In this document: positions 29,532 to 40,800 of the stretch, one piece after another | How positions within the stretch are numbered: the first letter of the stretch is position 1 | How the letters are laid out: every line of letters starts with the position of its first letter | Assembly (NCBI GenBank): GCA_013306675.1 | Contig: JABLUY010000045.1 | Coordinates: 62,001 to 126,000, forward strand | DNA: 64,000 nucleotides | From: Thraustochytrium sp. TN22 | Lineage: Eukaryota > Sar > Bigyra > Thraustochytrida > Thraustochytriidae | Reading direction: 5' to 3' | Program-made: the position numbers and the translations under genes | Notes under the pieces: model-generated | Seen by the model: the letters and a program-made list of their open reading frames with translations, nothing else | What the model was told of the DNA's origin: nothing | Database searches by the model: none

Positions 29532-31973
29532 TCATTCGCTCGAACCTGTCGCCAGCGAGTGGAAGTGGTGAAAGCCAACCTTGCCGTCGTCTGACTTGGT
29601 CAAGTAAAACTCCTTGCGCGCCCATCGCTGCGTCAGCGAACGCAGCCACGCGTCCGCATCCTCCTCCACTTGTACGTGCGCTACATAGGGGTCGTCGTCT
29701 GCCTCCAACGCGCCTAGCCGGGCGGCAGAACCCTCCTGAGCGTGGCCTTGACCCTGCCCCTGCCCCTGCCCCTGATCCTGATCATGATCCTGACTCTGAT
29801 CCCAATCCTCGGCCGGGGCCACTGCAGCGAAGTCTCCTGTTTGCCGTGGAGGCTCGCCGTGGCGCCCAGCGCGCGCCGACCCTTGCTGTGCCCCGACACC
29901 AGCCTCAGCCTCGCGCAGCTGCCGCTCGAGGCGCATCGCGCGGTGCTTCTCCATCTCCTCGCGCTGCCGCTGCATGATGCTCTTCCGCCGGAAGTTTTTG
30001 GACAGCTGCGGTTTCGCGCGTCGCGCCCTGTACACTGGGCCAGCAGGCGCCGCGTCCGTCAGCGGTGCTAGCGACTGATACATGCGCTCGCGCCGGGCCA
30101 CGGTCAGCGTACGCGTGGCAATGCGTGCGTGCTCCGAAGGGTCGACCTGTGCGTCCACCCCGCCGCCCGCAGACGCGCCGACCGCCGCCGCTGCCGAGTC
30201 CTCGAACCGGGCCAGCTTCAGCGCCTCGAGCGCAACCTTAATCTTCTCGCTCGACTGCAGGCTCGGCTCGTGGTACTCGGTCAGCGGCAGCGGCGGAATG
30301 TCCTCGTCGATCCACCCGTCGTAGCAGGTCGCCTCCGCGGCGTCCGACGGATATTCCGGCTCCGCGTGCCGCCTCGGCGCCGCGCGCCGCTCCGTCTGCG
30401 CGGGCCCTGAAGTGCGAACGCTCCGCACCACGCTCCGCACCGGACTCGCTTGGCTCCTCGCCAGGCTCCCCGCTTCCTCCACGCTCTCGTCATCGTCCTC
30501 ATCCCCGACCTCGCTCTCGTCCTTGTCGCGCCGCCCTTGCGCGTCGCTTGTACTACCAACGTCCGCATCCTCGATCTTCCCGTCCGTGTAGCTCCCTGAG
30601 TCTTCGGTCTCGTGCATGCTGAGCTGTGCGGGCGGCTGTGGTCGCGGAACGGGCACGGGCGCGTAGTGAAGTGGCTCCTCGGGCTCCACCTCGACGCCAT
30701 CTTCGTCCGCGTCTGTCCGGTCGCCCACAGCGGCAACAGCATTGAGAGAGCCCTCCTCGCCCCCCGCATCGCTTCTGTCCAGCAGCGCTCCCAGCTCGTA
30801 CGTGTGCATGCCATGCTCGCAACTTGCAAGATGCAGCTGGCCGCGCGCATCAAACGCGCAGCCCACAACTGGCGAGCCAACACACCAGCGACGGACGAGG
30901 CGCCACGGCTCCGAGCGCAGGGGCCGTTCCGTGGCGGCCTCCGGGCCGGCGTACAGCCAGACGTTGCCGGCGTCGTCGCCCACGGCAACCACCGGCTCGA
31001 TCAGGTCTCCGTCTCGGCCGCGGGTCGCCTCGAGCACCGCCACGCAGTGCACCGGGTCGCCGGCGAAGTTCCCGATTGAGGCGAGCCGCGCCGATGCCTC
31101 CTCGGGCCGCAGGTCCCACACGAAGACGCATCCGTCCTCCGCGCCGGAGACCAGGAGCGGCTGCGAGCTGCCGCTGCCAAAGGGCCGATCGAAGCCCTGC
31201 AGCGAAGTTACCATACACGGCTCGGAGCGAAAGCAGAGCTCTGGCGCCTGACTCCCGCCGCGCAGCCTCCACACGCGCACCGTGCCGTCCGCAAAGCCAA
31301 AGGCGACCCTCCCACGCGGCAGAAACGCCGTCGAGCCCACACCCGCGCCTCGCTCCTCCGCAAAGGCTAGCACCAGGCCATCCCCGCGAAGGGAAGAAGA
31401 AGACGACACAGCCGCGGTCTGCGTATCCACAAGGTCCTCCGCTACCACGAAGACGAACGCAAGGCCGTGCTCGGTTCCCCACGCCACGCAGCGGCCCTCG
31501 CCGCACGCCAACGCGCTCACTGCGCCCGAAGCGGCCTGTCCCGCCGCGCCGGCGCCGCGCAGGGCCACCACGGGCGCGCCGCCCTCCCCCACGCTGGCCA
31601 GAGCCGGCGTCAGCAGCACCTCGTTGCTCTGCCAGAGCGCCACGGCGCACTGGTCTGCGCCGCCGCCCTGGAGCGCAGCCACAGCGCCGACGGGCGCCGC
31701 CACGGGCCTCAGCTCGGGTCCGCTCACCAGCTCGAAGCGGTCCGCGCCAGCTCCAGCTCCAGCTCCAGCTCCAGCGCCGCGGACGCCGGCGGCGCCGGCC
31801 CGCGCCTGCCGCCACAGCACGCCCGCCGGCGCGCCACACACCAGCGCCGCGCCGTCCTCGGCCACGGCGAAGCTCGCCACCTGCGCCGGCGCGGCTCCGC
31901 CCCCGCGCGCCGCGCGCCGCACGCGCACGTGCGACAGCCTCGCCGCCGCCTCGGCCCCGCCGCCGCCCGCCAT
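29532..31973 (-). CDS. WD40-repeat protein with charged C-terminal half
   Basis: 813 residues from the Met at 31973; in-frame Mets further upstream (to 32276) add only basic low-complexity sequence. The first 400 residues hold degenerate beta-propeller blades, clearest at FADGTVRVWRLRG, SGAEDGCVFVWDLRP and VGDDAGNVWLYAG. I count at least five candidate blades and assume a seven-bladed propeller. The second half is acidic and Ser-rich, then mixed-charge with a helical stretch (NFRRKSIMQRQREEMEKHRA) and a short Asp/Gly-Gln repeat coded by the (ctgccc)n tract near 29750-29785. The end (EEDADAWLRSLTQRWARKEFYL) looks ordered. I do not recognise the orthologue; propellers of this kind usually act as scaffolds. 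Confidence 0.78.
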   Translation of the reverse strand: MAGGGGAEAAARLSHVRVRRAARGGGAAPAQVASFAVAEDGAALVCGAPAGVLWRQARAGAAGVRGAGAGAGAGAGADRFELVSGPELRPVAAPVGAVAALQGGGADQCAVALWQSNEVLLTPALASVGEGGAPVVALRGAGAAGQAASGAVSALACGEGRCVAWGTEHGLAFVFVVAEDLVDTQTAAVSSSSSLRGDGLVLAFAEERGAGVGSTAFLPRGRVAFGFADGTVRVWRLRGGSQAPELCFRSEPCMVTSLQGFDRPFGSGSSQPLLVSGAEDGCVFVWDLRPEEASARLASIGNFAGDPVHCVAVLEATRGRDGDLIEPVVAVGDDAGNVWLYAGPEAATERPLRSEPWRLVRRWCVGSPVVGCAFDARGQLHLASCEHGMHTYELGALLDRSDAGGEEGSLNAVAAVGDRTDADEDGVEVEPEEPLHYAPVPVPRPQPPAQLSMHETEDSGSYTDGKIEDADVGSTSDAQGRRDKDESEVGDEDDDESVEEAGSLARSQASPVRSVVRSVRTSGPAQTERRAAPRRHAEPEYPSDAAEATCYDGWIDEDIPPLPLTEYHEPSLQSSEKIKVALEALKLARFEDSAAAAVGASAGGGVDAQVDPSEHARIATRTLTVARRERMYQSLAPLTDAAPAGPVYRARRAKPQLSKNFRRKSIMQRQREEMEKHRAMRLERQLREAEAGVGAQQGSARAGRHGEPPRQTGDFAAVAPAEDWDQSQDHDQDQGQGQGQGQGHAQEGSAARLGALEADDDPYVAHVQVEEDADAWLRSLTQRWARKEFYLTKSDDGKVGFHHFHSLATGSSE

Positions 31974-32376
31974 CGCGCCGCCGCCGCCGCCGCCCCTGCC
32001 CCGCGCGCGCGCCGCCGCCGCCGCCGCGCGCCGAGGGAAAAAACGCGCTCTGCTGCCGCCACATGGCAACCGCCGCGCGCTGCCTCTCATTGCCAACTGA
32101 GGCACATGCACGCGCGCCTCCGAGTTGTTGCGAAGCGACGGCGGCGTGAGGCTCCGCCAGCGAGCGATGCAGAACCGAGACCGGCGACGGCGCCCGCGGC
32201 AGCGAGCGCCTCGTGGCTGGGGCTGAGAGAGGGCGCGCGCGCGCCGGCGGTCACGGCTGGCAGCGTGCGAGTTCAATCAACTCAGCCTGAGCCTGCCTTC
32301 TGGCGTCGTCAGCGAGTCAGAGCAGCCCGTCAGGCGTCAAGCGTCGCGCCGCGTCGCGCCGCGCCTCGGCACGGAG
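31974..32376. other. Shared 5' region of WD40 and photolyase-family genes
   Basis: 400 bases between divergent starts, with GCC repeats near 31975-32035 directly upstream of the WD40 start. No recognised regulatory motif. Confidence 0.5.
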
Positions 32377-34020
32377 ATGGCGCAGAACCTGGGCGCTCGC
32401 GTCGAGGCGCGGGCGCCCTTCCTGCGTGCACGCGTGCGCGAGCTCAAGGGCGCGAAAGACGAGGTGGAGCCGGACAAGGCGGAGGCGGGATTTGTGCTGT
32501 ATGTCCCGACGGTGGCGCTGAGGGGCCACGAGAACCCGGCGCTGCTGGCGGCCCAGCTGGCGGCGGTGGAACTGGGCGCGCCACTGCTGGTGCTGGCGCC
32601 GCTGTTGGATGATAGCAAGCACTTCACGGCGCGGCGCCTTGCGTTCACGCTGGAGGGAGTCAAGGAGATGGCGGCCGAGGTGGAGGAGCAGTCGCAGTCA
32701 AAGGCACGCTTCTTCGCGCTCGTGACGAGACCTGGGCGCCGCCGCAAGGCGCACCTCACGCTGGCCGCCAAGGCGCGCCTGGTCGTCACGGATGAGCCCT
32801 TCGTGGCGCCCTTCACGGACGTTGCCACGCAGCTGCGCGCAGCCGCCAAGCGCCTCTGGCATGTGGACGCCTCCTGCCTCGTCCCGGTGGCGAGCACCGG
32901 CCGCCACTTTGAGCGCGCCTTCCACTTCGAGCGCGCCGTCGCCGCGACCCGGGCGCGCCTAGTGTGCGAGAGTCGCAATGCCTTTGGCGCGGCGCCGTCT
33001 TCCGAGGCGATGACGCCATGGGCCAGCTCGCGAGAAGAAGGCACGCGGCGCGCGCGCGAGCTCATGGGCCTGGGTGGCTCCGCCGAGCCGCCCGACCTCT
33101 TCACCGAGCAAGACCTGCGCTCGCTCGACCCGGTCGTCTATGCGCGCGCCCATTCCGGCGCGGACCAGGCCGTGGCGCCCGTCTCTGTCATCACGCGCGG
33201 TGGCAGCACGCGAGGGTACGCGCGGTGGGGCGACTTCCTGGCGCAAGGGCTCGACACCTATCACGCGCGACGCGGCGATCCGCTCCAGCACTTTGCGCAC
33301 GGCTGCTCGCGCATGTCTAGCTACCTGAACCTTGGCATGGTGAGCCCGTTCCGCCTGGCGCGCGACCTGGACGCGAGACCGCCGAGCCAGGGAAGGACCA
33401 AATTCAAGGACGAGTTCTTCAAGTGGCGCGGCGTCTCGTACAACCACGCATTCTATGCCGCCAAGCCGCCGCACACCCCGGAGGCGCTCCCGGCCTGGGC
33501 GCGCCAGACCCTGCGGGAGCACGCCAGCGATTCGCGCATCCACTACTCGCTCGAGGCGCTCGCTGGCCGCGCCACTGAGAGCACCGTTTGGAACGAGATG
33601 CAGCACTTCCTTGAGCTCACTGGCGAGCTGCACAACAACTGCCGCATGTCCTGGGGCCGCGCCGTGGTCGCCTGGTCGGCCGGCCCTGAGGATGCCATGC
33701 GCAAGCTCGTCCACCTCAACGACCACTACGCGCTCGATGGGCTCTCGCCGCCCAGCTACGCTGGCCTTGGCTGGTGCCTCGGCCTGTTTGACAAGCCTTA
33801 CGCGGAGGTGCAGGTTTTCGGCAAGCTGCGACCCAAAAATGTTGACCGCCACCGCATCTCCACCAAGCTGGACGACTATCGCAGGCTGGCTGAGGCCGCC
33901 GTGCGCGCGGGGGGTCGTCGTGGCTGCCAGCCGCGCCTCGAGTCCTTCTTTGCCGCTCGCCCGAGCTCTGGTCCGGGCTCTGGCTCCCCCGCTAAGCGCC
34001 GCAAGTTGCATCTCGCTTGA
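32377..34020 (+). CDS. Photolyase/cryptochrome-family flavoprotein with C-terminal PIP box
   Basis: 547 residues of the DNA photolyase superfamily, whose members repair UV lesions or sense blue light using FAD. An N-terminal alpha/beta domain (about 35-200) precedes the FAD-binding helical domain. Visible are GYARWGDFL, SRMSSYLNLGMVSPFRLARD, FKDEFFKWRGVSYNHAFY, VWNEMQHFLELTGELHNN plus CRMSWGRAV (flavin-binding and lesion-facing helices), LNDHYALDGLSPPSYAGLGW and VFGKLRPKN. LNDxYxLDG and VFGK are typical of class II and the related plant photolyase-like (PPL) group; by eye it is nearer to these than to class I/CRY-DASH. The tail reads QPRLESFF (518-525), a consensus PCNA-interacting motif, then a Ser/Gly linker and the basic AKRRK, a likely nuclear signal. 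Repair versus signalling is not decidable by eye. Confidence 0.87.
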   Translation: MAQNLGARVEARAPFLRARVRELKGAKDEVEPDKAEAGFVLYVPTVALRGHENPALLAAQLAAVELGAPLLVLAPLLDDSKHFTARRLAFTLEGVKEMAAEVEEQSQSKARFFALVTRPGRRRKAHLTLAAKARLVVTDEPFVAPFTDVATQLRAAAKRLWHVDASCLVPVASTGRHFERAFHFERAVAATRARLVCESRNAFGAAPSSEAMTPWASSREEGTRRARELMGLGGSAEPPDLFTEQDLRSLDPVVYARAHSGADQAVAPVSVITRGGSTRGYARWGDFLAQGLDTYHARRGDPLQHFAHGCSRMSSYLNLGMVSPFRLARDLDARPPSQGRTKFKDEFFKWRGVSYNHAFYAAKPPHTPEALPAWARQTLREHASDSRIHYSLEALAGRATESTVWNEMQHFLELTGELHNNCRMSWGRAVVAWSAGPEDAMRKLVHLNDHYALDGLSPPSYAGLGWCLGLFDKPYAEVQVFGKLRPKNVDRHRISTKLDDYRRLAEAAVRAGGRRGCQPRLESFFAARPSSGPGSGSPAKRRKLHLA

Positions 34021-34150
34021 CGTGTACGCGAGGTTGCGGAGACGCTCGCCTCGCAAGGTGGGAGCGGGGGACCATCGCTCACTCATCATTGACTGTAAAA
34101 TGAATTCGCCACGTAAACACAACATCATCCTCGATCCCGACCCCGACGGC

Positions 34151-34459
34151 TCACTGCGTTCGGAGCGCGAGCACGGCGGCCTCGCCGACGTAGAAGAAGG
34201 CAAAGTGCTTGGCGTCGTGGATGCAATGCACGCCGAAGTGGCGGCCCACCACCACCTGCCAGCTCTTGCCATAGCAGTCATCGCAAAAGTCCTTAATCTG
34301 CGCGGCGTGGTCCTGCGTGGGCTCCGACCCGGGCGGCAGGTCTTGCAGCACCTCCTTCGACTTGGCCACCAGGTTCTTGAGCTCGTCCATGTCCATGTCG
34401 CACGGCACACTGACCTTGGCGCCCCACATGTGCCTCCACTCCGCCGCGCTCTCCGTCAT
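34151..34459 (-). CDS. Dynein light chain, LC8 type
   Basis: 102 residues, a complete LC8/DYNLL-family light chain. LC8 is a small dimeric hub that binds dynein intermediate chains and many other proteins through TQT-like peptides. The conserved core is seen in order: IKDFCDDCYGKSW, VVVGRHFGVHCIH and HFAFFYVGEAAVLAL. The N-terminal 40 residues diverge from canonical LC8 (about 89 residues), so an axonemal LC8-like variant is possible. It is convergent with the photolyase-family gene (130 bases apart) and head-to-head with the giant ankyrin/zinc-finger gene (406 bases between starts). Confidence 0.9.
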   Translation of the reverse strand: MTESAAEWRHMWGAKVSVPCDMDMDELKNLVAKSKEVLQDLPPGSEPTQDHAAQIKDFCDDCYGKSWQVVVGRHFGVHCIHDAKHFAFFYVGEAAVLALRTQ

Positions 34460-34526
34460 CCTGCCCTGCCGCAGTATCGCAGCGCCGCGTCGCGCCGCGC
34501 TGCGACCGGACGCTCTGATTTGATTG

Positions 34527-34562
<36 letters not shown>

Positions 34563-34865
34563 TGCGCCGCGCCTCCTGCGCCTAATCAACGGCCGGGACG
34601 CGCGCGCCGCGTCCCACTCCACCATAACGGCAACCCGGCGCTGGGCCCGGCGGCGCGGCGCAGCGCCCAGGGCCGCCGGCGCAGGCGCTCGCGCTCGCCG
34701 CCGCGGAGCCCGCTCCCGCGGCTGGAACTCGGCAGCGGACCCGCGAGGCCCGCGTCGCGGCCCCGAGCCCCCGGGCCCGGCGCGGCCCGCCTCGCCTCGG
34801 CAGACCCGGGCGCGGGCGCGGGCGCGGGGCGCTGCGCGAGGACATGCCGATTGACGCACAAGGGC
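34460..34865. other. Shared 5' region of LC8 and the ankyrin/zinc-finger giant
   Basis: 406 bases between two divergent starts, holding a (TGCC)n array at 34525-34561 and GC-rich sequence. The right-hand frame is open through this region but codes only Ala/Arg/Pro-rich sequence. Confidence 0.5.
34525..34561. repeat. (TGCC)n tetranucleotide array
   Basis: Nine perfect tandem units, 65 bases from the LC8 start codon; the same unit as the array beside Hv1. Confidence 0.92.
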
Positions 34866-37800
34866 ATGGACGCCGAGGAGGACGGGACACAGCAGGCGCA
34901 GAGCGGCGCGCCGCGCGAGGCGCGGCGGTTTGAGCAGCTGGTGGCGAGGTATGACCTCGAGGAGGCGCTCTGGCTCGTGGACGCAGGCGAAGTCAAGGCT
35001 GACTACCGCTGCGCGGGCGGCGAGACTCTGCTCAGCAAGGCCGCCGGCGCTGGCGACCTGCGCGTCGTGCAGGCGCTGCTGCAACACGGCGCCGACCCAG
35101 CTGGGATTAATCATGGCGGCAGGTGTGCGCTCATGAAGGCCGCCGCCGGCGGGCACGACCGCATCGTCGAGGCGCTGCTGCGCACGAACGCCGTGGACGT
35201 CTTTCGCCGCGACGCCTCCGGCAGGTCGGCGCTAGACTGGGCGCGCATGGCGAGACACAAGACATGCGCGCACATGCTCGAGCTCGCCATCAACGAGCGT
35301 GTCGTCGGCCAGCGCCGCAGGCTTGCCGACGCTGCGCGACGCGAGAAGCTCGAGGCCAATGTGTTCGCGGAGAACATGCGTCTGGCAGCTGCCATGCGCG
35401 ACCTGGTTCGCTCAAACGACCTTGAGGAGATCTACACGCTCGTGGTCGAATGCACGCTCTCTCGGCCTACCTTCGAGCGCGCGGTGCGCGAGCGTCACAA
35501 GCTCGTGGACCGCGCCGAACAAGACAGTGACCCTGACACCCGCCAGCGGTCTCGGGAAGAGGAAGACTCGCGACGACGGAATACTCCCAAGCAAGATCGC
35601 GCGGCTACAAACGCCCCGCCAGCGTCGCAAACGCCCGACCTCTCCGAGCAGTATTACGTGAATGCGCAGATCGAAGGCGGCATGAGCGCCCTGCACCGCG
35701 CCGCCGCAGCCAGCCACCTGGAGCTCCTCGGGCTGCTCATTCACCACGGCGCCGAGGTCGACCTCGCGACGCTCACGGGCGACCATCACACACCGCTCAC
35801 GTGGGCCGCGGCGTGCGGCCAGTACGAGGCGGTGCGCGCGCTCATCGTGCAGGGCGCGAGTCTGGAACACAGGACGCGCGGCGACGCCAAGACTGCGCTC
35901 ATGCACGCAATCGTCAACGGCCACAGCCGCATCGCCATGCTCATCGTTGACCACGCCCTGGACTTGGCCATGCGACAGCACGGAGACCTGCTCGCTGCCG
36001 TGGATGTCGAGACGACCGACCTCGATGGCATCGAAAGGTACAAAGACTGGAGCACGTTCTTTCTGGATCTCATGCGCGCGCAGGACGCGCGTGGCCGCGA
36101 CGCAGCCGAACTCGCGCGCCTTGCTGGGGACACGGAGGTGCAGGAAGTGCTCGGAGAGGCCGTGGACCGCGTCGATGCCCGCAAGGCGCGCCTCCAACAC
36201 GAGGCTGATGTCAAGGCGCCGAAAGCGTGCAGGAACGGCTGTGGGTTTCATGACCGCCCTGACCGCCTCCTGCGCCACGAGCAGTGGGCCTGCCCGAAGC
36301 GCATCTTGCAGTGCGAGCGCGAGTGCGGCGCTCAGGTTCCGGTGTCTGAGATGGAAACGCACCTGCGCGATGCCTGTCCGCGGCGCATCGTCCTCTGCAG
36401 CAACGTATACCTCGGGTGTCGTACCAAGCTCACCCATGCGGAGATGCATGCCCATGAGACCCACAAGTGCGAGTTCCGTACCCGCAAGTGCCGCCTGGAC
36501 TGCGGCGCCCAGTTGCAGCACCGCCACCTTGCGGAGCATGAGAATGCGGACTGCGAGCTGCGGGTGGTGCAATGCAACACGACATCCACGCACGAGGGCT
36601 GTGGCGAGTACATGGAGTGGCACCGTCTGGCGCCACACCGGCAGCACGCCTGCCCCAATCGCTGGGTCACCTGTCGCGTGGGCTGCGGTCTGCGCTTGCG
36701 CTATGTGGAGCGGAATCAACACGAGGACGAAGTCTGCCGTCAGCCCTGCTCGCTCGGCTGCGGTGTGGTCCTTGGCCCGCTCGACCGCCGCCAGGTGCAC
36801 GAGCGCCACTTTTGCCACCTTCGAATCGTGGCTTGTCGTCATCAGTGCGGGACGCCAAAGATTCAGGCGCAGAACATCGCAGCGCACGAAGACGGCCAGT
36901 GCGAGCGCAGACCTGTCCCGTGCCCACTGGGCTGCGGCGAAACCATGGAGGTACGCCACGTGCACGCGCATGTCACCAACGAGGCCGGCACTTGCCCAAA
37001 CCGCATGCTGCCCTGCCTGCTGGACTATGTGGGTCGCCGCGTGCGCTTTGACCAGGGGCGGCAGGTCGGCTTCGTACTCTCCTTCGACGCAGAGACCGGC
37101 CGACACCGTGTTCGCCCTGCGCAAGACGGCCGAGCCATCGTTGAAGCAGTCCTGGGTGACCCGAACGGCGCCCTGCGCGATGCGGAGGCCATCGACCTGC
37201 CTGGTTGGACCTGTGGCACGATGCGCGCAGCGGACCGTGAGCGCCACCTCGGCACGACGTGCCCAAAGCGCAAGATGGAGTGCCCAAACAGCTGCGGCCA
37301 GGTCATGCTCGAGGAGCAGCTGCCCGTGCACCTCGCGGAGGGCTGCGTGCGCCGCGTCGTGACCTGCCGCAACGCCGGTTGTGACACCGAACTCCTCCAC
37401 TGCAACCTGTGGAGGCACGAAAACACGGAGTGCCAGCACCAAAAGGCCAAGTGCTCGTGCGGAGAGTGGATCGACAAGATCGCGCTTGCCTCGCACGCGG
37501 TCAGAGAGTGCGAGGCGGCCAAGGTCCGCTGCCTGCTGGGCTGCGGCGCCTACGTGGAGCGCAGGGACATGGAGACGCACCTCGAAGCCGCGTGCCCGAA
37601 ACGCGAGGTCCAGTGCCGCTTCGGCTGCGGCATCGAGCGCATGTGGGCCGAAGAGCAGCCTCGCCACGAGGGCGAGGACTGCGCGCTGCGCGTTGTTGTC
37701 TGCCCACTGTGCGCCGCGGAGTGCGCCTATCGCGACCTTGACGCGCACGGTCGAGACCTGTGCCCGCGGCGACCTGTGGTGTGCGAGTGCGGCCAGACCC

Positions 37801-40800
37801 TCCCGCTGGACGAGATCCCGCGGCATGAGGCCACCCTGTGTCCCAAGCGCAAGCGCTGGTGCGCGCTTGGATGCAAGCAGCGCATCCCGGACGACGAGAT
37901 GGAGGAGCACGAGGCAAGTCAGTGCCCGAACCGAGTCGAGGATTGCCGGCAAGGCTGCGGGATGGCCGTACGGTGCAGCCAGCGGCCGGTGCACGAGCAG
38001 ACAATCTGCCGGCGGCGGCCCATGGCGTGCCCGAACAAGTGCGGCGACATTCTGCGCGCCGAGCAAATCGACGAGCACCTGCGCACCTGCTTGTTCCGTA
38101 AGTTGCCGTGCGGGTCCGAGAGCGCGGCTTGCACGCGCAGCCTTCATGCATGGCTTACGGGCGACGTGGCTCGAGGCGCGGCGCGCCTGGTGTTGTGCGA
38201 GGAGCACCAGGAGACCTGCCTCAGCTTCGCTTGCGCCAACGGCGAGCTGGCACTCGTGCAGACCATCTTGGCGCACGTCGAGAACCTGCCGCGCGAGGCG
38301 TACGAGGTTCCCCTCGACCGTGCGGAGGAGGCGCGTCGCAAGCGCGAGCAGCTCGCCGACATGCTGGCGAAGGAAAGCCGCGTGGGGCACTCGCCTGTAA
38401 CGCGCGCTTGCGCCCGCGGCCATCTCGACGTTCTCAAGGTCCTCATGGAGCGCGGCGCCGATCCGAACCGCGAGACTTCGCGCGGCCGCACCGCCTTGCT
38501 CGAGGCGATCATGCACGGCCACGTCGACGTCGTGGCCCACCTGATTGAGGAGGGCGTTTCGGTGGATCGGCCCAATTGTAATGGGCTCGAGCCCGCTCCG
38601 CTGGCGCGGCGACTCGGCAACAGTACGCTGGTCAACATGCTGGAGGAGGCGAGCCGCTTCCGTCGCGACCTCGGCGCACTCTTTCGTCACATCATGCTGG
38701 GCAAAATGGAGTCCCTGGACGATCTCCTGGCACTCGGCGAGCCGCACTTTGCAGATCAGCAGACCATCCTGAAGACGAACTGCAGAGACTTGGAGGCGCG
38801 TCTTGCGGACCTAGAGGTGGAGATCACGGATCTTGAGACGCAAAAGGAGGCCGCGATGCCAGGCTTCGAGCGTCGTAGTGCGCAGCTGCGTGAGGTCATG
38901 GCAGAGGCGGACGCGCTACGCGCCAACACTGAGGCCCTCGAGGCAGAGTGCGCCGCGCTGGAGGAAGAAGGCATCGAGCCGCTCGTGAGAGCCGCCACGC
39001 GCAGCCTTCAATACGTGAAGCCCGTGCACGTGCGGAACCTGGACACCATCTCGGAGCCGACACCGGCCATGCATCGCATCATGCAGGCGGCCTGCACATT
39101 GCTGGAGCTCGAGCCGCTGCGCGAGCGGGACCGAATGCGCTCCAGCATCCTTGTGGAGAACTACTGGAAAGTCGGTCGCCAGGAGCTGCTGCGCGACCCG
39201 CACCTGAAGCGAAGGCTCATGCTGCTGCTCGGGGCGGGTCGCACCGAGGAGCTCGCCGTGCAGCGCTGCGAAGGGCTCTTGGAGCAGATTGATGCGGACC
39301 TGGTCGAGGCCGGGTCGAGCTTTGACACGCTCTGCAAGTTAGCCACGCGGACTTTGGCGGACTCTGAGACCAAGGAGGAGGAGGCGCGGCGCAAGCACAG
39401 TGAGGCGCTTGCGGCGATGCGCGCCCGAGTGGCAGCATTGGAGGCAGAAGGCAGCGGAGATGAAGAAGAGGGCGGGGCCGGAAAGGCGCTGCGCGACGGA
39501 ACAGAAAACGGGAAAGAACGGCATCCGTCTTCGGGCGCAAGCGATGACGAACAAAACGATAAGGAGTCTGAGGACGAGGACGAGGACGAGGACGACATGC
39601 AGCTGCTCCACGCGCTCAGCATTTGGGCGCATGCCGTGGTCACCAAGCACAAGGTCACGACCGAGTCCGTTGCTCCGAAGCGACGGGCGGTGAGTGCGAT
39701 GCGCGGCGATCTCAACAAATTGCAGCTCCGCGTGGAAGAAGCGGAGCATAACGCGCGCTTCGCGGAGAGCAAGGTTTTGGCCGCGTCGGTGCCTCTGGAG
39801 GACGCCTTGCAGGAGAAGGAGCGCTACACCCAGGAGCTGCACGACAAGCGGGCGCAACTGAGTTGCGTGCGGCTCCTCTCCGCCCGAACGCCGGCCGGCC
39901 ATACGGCGCTCTCGTGGGCGGCCACGTATGGCGACGTGCGAGTGGCTGACCTCCTGCTGGACCGCGGCGCCGCGGTGGAGTATGAGGACGAGCAACGCGC
40001 GCTTGCCGCGGAGCTGATCCAGGTCGCGACGCGGCACCACCAGCGGCGCAAGCGACGGCCGTCGTGGACACGTTCGCTGGCTGCACAGTTTCGAAACGAG
40101 GACCTGGTGGCGCTCCTTCGAGTCAAGTCTCTGGCCAGGCAGCACCGGCGTTGGCGGCAGTCAACGCGCAGCCCGCTGGCGCAGGCGCTCTACAACGGGC
40201 ACGTGGAGTGCGCGAAGCTGCTGCTGCGCCACGGCGCCATGTCTCATCGCGAGAGCCCGGTGCTGCCCGTGGGCCCTATTCCGTACCGCTTCCCAACACC
40301 GTGGGATCGCGTGAACGCGCGCTTTTTACGCGGGCACGCCACGGTATATGCGGTGGAGGAGCTGCGCGAGGAGGAGATGACGCGCCTGCGACTCCTAGGC
40401 CACGATATGGACGACCTCCCTGAGGAGCGACGGCCGCTGCGCTCGATGCTGGACGCGGCGCGCGCAGGCTTGCAATTCCAGGCGCGCGCCGGGTGGAAGC
40501 ACGGCGTCGGGTGGACCGGCGTCGGGCCAAACGCAGAGACTGTGCAGCTGGCCGAGGAACTGGAGCAGCGCGCCAAGGCGCGCAGGCTGGAACTGCAAGA
40601 GCAGGACCGGCAGCGCAAGGAGCGTGCCGCGGAGATCGACAAGGTGAAGCGGCTGAACGCTCGCCTGGCCTCTGCGGTCCTGCGCGAGGACTTCGAGAAC
40701 GTCGCGCTGGTCGTAGAGCTTGGCGCTTCAGTGGACTTCGAGCTGGACGAAGGCCACACGGCCCTCACGTATGCGGCGTGGCGCGGCACGGAGTCGACCA

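Noticed and set aside
35412-38747. A 1111-residue open frame on the minus strand inside the giant gene
   Set aside because: It is antisense to the zinc-finger array; long opposite-strand frames arise because GC-rich third positions remove stop codons. The translation has no family resemblance.
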